From Microterricola gilva (GTDB lineage: Bacteria > Actinomycetota > Actinomycetes > Actinomycetales > Microbacteriaceae), in assembly GCF_004217495.1 (NCBI RefSeq), contig NZ_SHLC01000001.1:1-64000 (forward strand): a stretch of 64,000 bases of DNA, in the 5' to 3' direction. The notes below the pieces were generated by a model that was given only the letters and a program-made list of their open reading frames with translations, did not search any database and was not told the DNA's origin. A program made the position numbers and the translations under genes. Below, in pieces: positions 61,331 to 64,000 of this stretch. How positions within the stretch are numbered: the first letter of the stretch is position 1; each line of letters starts with the position of its first letter.

Positions 61331-61585
61331 ATGCTGAACAACCTGAGCGGATGGCACGCGGTGATCATCCTGACGGTGCTGCTTGTGATGGCAGCGGTCG
61401 CCGTCGGCGTTGTGCTGCTCGCGCTGTTCATCGCGCGCCGCGCCCGCCGACACGGCTCACAGCCGCCGACGGGGTCGGATGCCAGGGCAGCCCGCCTAGC
61501 GGAGCTCGCCGAGTTGGGTGAGCGCGGCCTGCTGAGTTCCGAGGAGCTCGCGGCCAAGCGCGCCGAGATTCTTCGCGAGGTCTGA
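61331..61585 (+). CDS. Small membrane protein with SHOCT domain
   Basis: 84 residues. One N-terminal membrane helix (VIILTVLLVMAAVAVGVVLLALFIA) and a C-terminal SHOCT module (RLAELAELGERGLLSSEELAAKRAEIL). GGAGCGGAGGGG precedes the ATG and TAGGCT at about 61301-61306 is a likely -10. Function unknown. Confidence 0.82.
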   Translation: MLNNLSGWHAVIILTVLLVMAAVAVGVVLLALFIARRARRHGSQPPTGSDARAARLAELAELGERGLLSSEELAAKRAEILREV

Positions 61586-61604
61586 GGCCGGCGCGCCTCG
61601 ACCG

Positions 61605-62156
61605 CTAGCGGCTGAGCAGGCCGTTCCGCGGTGCTCCGAGCGGCTTCGCCATCTCGAACTCGAGCTGCGCGGTGTTCAGCGGGTACGGCACCACCCCTCC
61701 CGTCTCCTCGAATCCGTGCCGCTTGTAGAAGCGACGGGCCGCGATGCTGTCCTGGTGCACCTCGAGCGTGAGCACGTCGCCGTGCGTGGCAGCCCACTCC
61801 TCCACGGCGCCGAGCAGGGCGTCACTGACCCCGGATGCCGCTCCGCGCCAGTCGGCGGCGACGTAGACGCCGACGAGGTGCGCGCCGGCTGCGCCCTCCG
61901 GCAGGTAGGCGGCCATCGTGCCAACCCAGCGCCCTGCCTGCTCGCCGTCGGTCAGCACCGCGACGACCCCGAACGAGCCGGGGTTGCCGTTGCGGGCCGC
62001 GCGCATGCGCCACTCCGCCTCGTCGTTGGCCTCCGCCGTCTCGAGCGTCTCGAGGTATGCGTGCGGGGTGTCGGCGATCATCTCGAGCCGGAGCGCCCGC
62101 ACCTTCGGCCAGTCGGCCTCGACGACGCGGTGCAGGGTGAATGGCTGTGTGGTCAT
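61605..62156 (-). CDS. GNAT N-acetyltransferase
   Basis: 183 residues from ATG 62156. GNAT fold: WPKVRALRLEMIADTPHAYLETLE near the N-terminus, VGVYVAADWRGAASGVSDALLGA (acetyl-CoA loop) and LEVHQDSIAARRFYKRHGFEETG. Resembles small-molecule acetyltransferases of the YhbS/RimI-like broad class; target unknown. Convergent with the SHOCT gene (19-bp gap). Confidence 0.88.
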   Translation of the reverse strand: MTTQPFTLHRVVEADWPKVRALRLEMIADTPHAYLETLETAEANDEAEWRMRAARNGNPGSFGVVAVLTDGEQAGRWVGTMAAYLPEGAAGAHLVGVYVAADWRGAASGVSDALLGAVEEWAATHGDVLTLEVHQDSIAARRFYKRHGFEETGGVVPYPLNTAQLEFEMAKPLGAPRNGLLSR

Positions 62157-62307
62157 CACTCCATCGTTGCAGCTCCCGCGCGTGCCGTGCGCCGGAGATT
62201 CGCTCGCCACGTCGCACGCGGTGCCGGTCGAGGCGGCGGGTGTGCCGAAACATCGGCCGACGGCACGCGGCAGTGGTGGCGGTGGCGGTGGCGCGTGGCT
62301 CGCGAGC

Positions 62308-62673
62308 TCAGGCGCGCTCGGCCGAGTCGGCCAGGTACCGGGTGATCGCGTCCCGGTTGCGGCTGAGGCAGGAGATGCGGCGTTCCAGTTGCTCGCGCTG
62401 CTCGGTGAGCGACTCGACGATCTCGGGGTCGAGCTCGGTGATGCGGATCGACGGGCTGCCCGTGTTCAGGCAAGGCAGCAACTGCTTGATGATCCGGGTG
62501 GGGATGCCGGCCTCGATGAGTCCGCGGATCTGCTCGACCCTGTCAACGGCAGCCTCGGGGTACTCGCGGTAGCCGTTGTGCGCCCGCTGGGGACTCAGCA
62601 GATCCTGCTCCTCGTAGTAGCGCAGAAGCCGGGTCGGAGTCGCGGTTCTGGAGGAGAGCTCCCCGATGCGCAT
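62308..62673 (-). CDS. MerR-family regulator
   Basis: 121 residues from ATG 62673. HTH at the N-terminus (MRIGELSSRTATPTRLLRYYEEQDLLSPQR, then the wing GYREYPEAAVDRV) and a coiled coil (PEIVESLTEQREQLERRIS). A single Cys-containing segment (PCLNTG) and late ISCLSRN could sense ligand or oxidant. Divergent from the MFS exporter gene, with a MerR-type operator between them, so it probably activates that exporter. Confidence 0.9.
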   Translation of the reverse strand: MRIGELSSRTATPTRLLRYYEEQDLLSPQRAHNGYREYPEAAVDRVEQIRGLIEAGIPTRIIKQLLPCLNTGSPSIRITELDPEIVESLTEQREQLERRISCLSRNRDAITRYLADSAERA

Positions 62674-62693
62674 GGCAGACCTTTCGACGGGAT

Positions 62694-62724
62694 TTGACCT
62701 TAACACTAATGGCAAGGTTTGACA
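62694..62724 (+). promoter_or_regulatory. MerR-controlled promoter of the MFS gene
   Basis: TTGACC (62694-62699) as -35, then an imperfect palindrome CCTTAACACT/AATGGCAAGG (62698-62717) filling a 19-bp spacer before a weak -10 near 62719. The long spacer with palindrome is the hallmark of MerR-activated promoters. Confidence 0.6.
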
Positions 62725-62732
62725 CTGGGGTC

Positions 62733-63932
62733 ATGTCATCCACACTCGCCGTTCCGGCCACGGGCCGGGCCCCACTCCCATCCGCGCGGCTCCCCCTCGG
62801 CGGCCTGCTCGCGCTCGCCGCCGTCGTGTTCACCGGGGTCGTCACCGAGATCCTCCCCGCCGGCCTGCTGCCCCAGATGAGCGCCGACCTCGGCATCTCC
62901 GACTCCCAGGTCGGCGCCCTCGTCGCCGTGTACGCCATCGCGACGGCCGTCACCGCCATCCCGCTCACCGCACTCACCCGGGCGCTCCCGCGCCGCACGC
63001 TGCTCGTCTCGCTGGTTCTCGGCTTCGCGCTCGTCAACGCCGTGACCGCCCTCGCGCCGAGCTACGCCGTCATCCTCGTCGCCCGCGTCATCGGCGGCAT
63101 GCTCGCCGGCCTGCTCTGGGCCATGGCGGCCGGCTACGCCATGCGCATGGTCGCGCCCGAACGCGCGGGGCGCGCCCTCTCGATCGCCATGGTCGGCACG
63201 CCGCTCGCCTTCGCCTTCGGCCTGCCGATCGCCACCGCGCTCGGCTCGGCCCTCGGCTGGCGGGAGGCGTTCGGGGCGATGGCCGTGCTCAGCCTCGGAC
63301 TGGCGCTCTGGGCGGCACTCGCGCTGCCGTCGTTCCCGGGTGAGCGTGCAGGCGAGCGGCCGTCGCTCCTCGCCGTGTTGCGGATGCCGGGGCTCGCGAT
63401 CGTCCTCGCGGCGACCGGGGCGTTCGTGCTCGCGCACAATGTCGCGTACACCTACATCGCCCCGCTGACCCGGGAATCCGGGCTGTCGGCGCACCTCGAC
63501 GTCGCCCTGCTCGTCTTCGGAGTGCTCGCCGTCGGAGGCGTGCTAACGGCCGGCGCACTGGTCGACAGGCACCTGCGCGGCATGGTCGTGATCGCCGCGA
63601 TCCTGCTCGGCGTTGCCATGCTGGCCATCGGCCTCTGGGGCGGCAATCCCGTCGTCGTCTTCCTCGCCATCGGGCTGTGGGGCTTCGCCTACGGCGGTGC
63701 CCCGACCCTGTTCCAGTCCGCGCCCGCACGCATCGCCGGGTCGTCGGCCGATGTCGCCCAGTCGATGGTCGTCGCCACGTGGAACGGTTCAATCGCGATC
63801 GGCGCGTTCCTGGGCGGGGTGGCGCTCGATGCCGCCGGGGTCTGGCTCCTGCCGTGGTTGACGATCACGCTGTTGGCGCTCGCCGCCGGTCTCGCCCTGA
63901 GCTCGCGCGCCGCGTTCGCCCGCGTGCACTGA
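62733..63932 (+). CDS. MFS exporter (DHA1, AraJ/Cml-like)
   Basis: 399 residues from ATG 62733. Twelve hydrophobic helices; N-terminal half has FTGVVTEILPAGLLPQMSADLGISDSQVG and RVIGGMLAGLLWAMAAGYAMRM, typical of AraJ/chloramphenicol-exporter relatives; loop 2-3 RALPRRTLLV. Regulated by the divergent MerR gene. Substrate unknown, probably a drug or sugar. Confidence 0.9.
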   Translation: MSSTLAVPATGRAPLPSARLPLGGLLALAAVVFTGVVTEILPAGLLPQMSADLGISDSQVGALVAVYAIATAVTAIPLTALTRALPRRTLLVSLVLGFALVNAVTALAPSYAVILVARVIGGMLAGLLWAMAAGYAMRMVAPERAGRALSIAMVGTPLAFAFGLPIATALGSALGWREAFGAMAVLSLGLALWAALALPSFPGERAGERPSLLAVLRMPGLAIVLAATGAFVLAHNVAYTYIAPLTRESGLSAHLDVALLVFGVLAVGGVLTAGALVDRHLRGMVVIAAILLGVAMLAIGLWGGNPVVVFLAIGLWGFAYGGAPTLFQSAPARIAGSSADVAQSMVVATWNGSIAIGAFLGGVALDAAGVWLLPWLTITLLALAAGLALSSRAAFARVH

Positions 63933-64000
63933 CGCCGGGCGGCGGCGGCCGCCAGCCCGTTGCGCGGCAGAAACTGCCTAATCGCGGCAGTCGGTTCTGG
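63933..64000. other. Window end, no gene seen
   Basis: The last 68 bp after the MFS stop contain a GC-rich run (about 63936-63960) and CGCGGCAG repeats but no start codon with support. A gene on either strand may begin beyond the window. Confidence 0.4.

Overview
The window is about 64 kb of chromosome from a high-GC Gram-positive bacterium, almost certainly an actinobacterium of the family Microbacteriaceae. Evidence: the dnaK-grpE-dnaJ-hspR operon with an HspR/HAIR heat-shock circuit, ClpS next to a DUF2017 gene, an LAETG-type wall-anchor signal, many TANNNT boxes 6-7 nt before start codons (leaderless transcripts), the ubiquitous word GGATGCCG/CGGCATCC inside genes and terminators, and the short repeat GGTTGAGCCTGTCGAAACC. 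The genus cannot be fixed by reading alone. No rRNA, tRNA, CRISPR array, transposase, integrase or prophage core is visible.

Layout. 1-3342: heat-shock operon (dnaK 3' end, grpE, a zinc-finger-less dnaJ, hspR). 3588-9856: small stress-type proteins, an RsmC/RlmG-like methyltransferase, a membrane alpha/beta hydrolase, a SolA/sarcosine-oxidase-like flavoenzyme, clpS and DUF2017. 9863-22881: a 13-kb divergent carbohydrate-acid catabolic locus. A GntR/FCD regulator leads the minus-strand arm (lactonase, aldose epimerase, FAH-family hydrolase, SDR). The plus-strand arm carries a ribose-type ABC importer, RraA-like protein, SDR, UxuA-like dehydratase, an APH-fold kinase and an enolase paralogue with altered catalytic residues. 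22940-25223: a ClpB-type disaggregase without its N domain, behind a perfect HAIR box. 26386-29332: an unusual minus-strand operon of three phage-tail-collar (Mdp-like) proteins, two DUF6916-like proteins (one with a Tat signal) and a GNAT acetyltransferase. 29545-35160: an 1,871-residue wall-anchored beta-helix/Ig-repeat protein.

35259-45135: nitroreductase, threonine aldolase, an ABC exporter, a FadD-type ligase preceded by a tiny overlapping uORF, an MFS transporter and a NarL-type two-component system whose coding sequences contain copies of the family repeat. 45282-47897: a tightly overlapped PadR operon encoding a membrane protein and two secreted proteins that share a cysteine-bounded module I do not recognise. 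48045-63932: an LAETG-anchored protein, an SDR with DUF6421, a SWIM/SNF2 helicase, a LysE exporter, an AlkD-like protein, another methyltransferase, DUF4190, an SDR, a serine-hydrolase-like protein lacking the expected nucleophile, SHOCT and GNAT proteins, and a MerR/MFS divergent pair.

The best candidates for undescribed biology are the sugar-acid locus with its kinase/enolase-paralogue couple, the tail-collar/DUF6916 operon, the PadR/secreted-cysteine-module operon, and the repeat-derived segments inside the two-component genes. Functions are inferred from recognisable motifs; no database search was possible.
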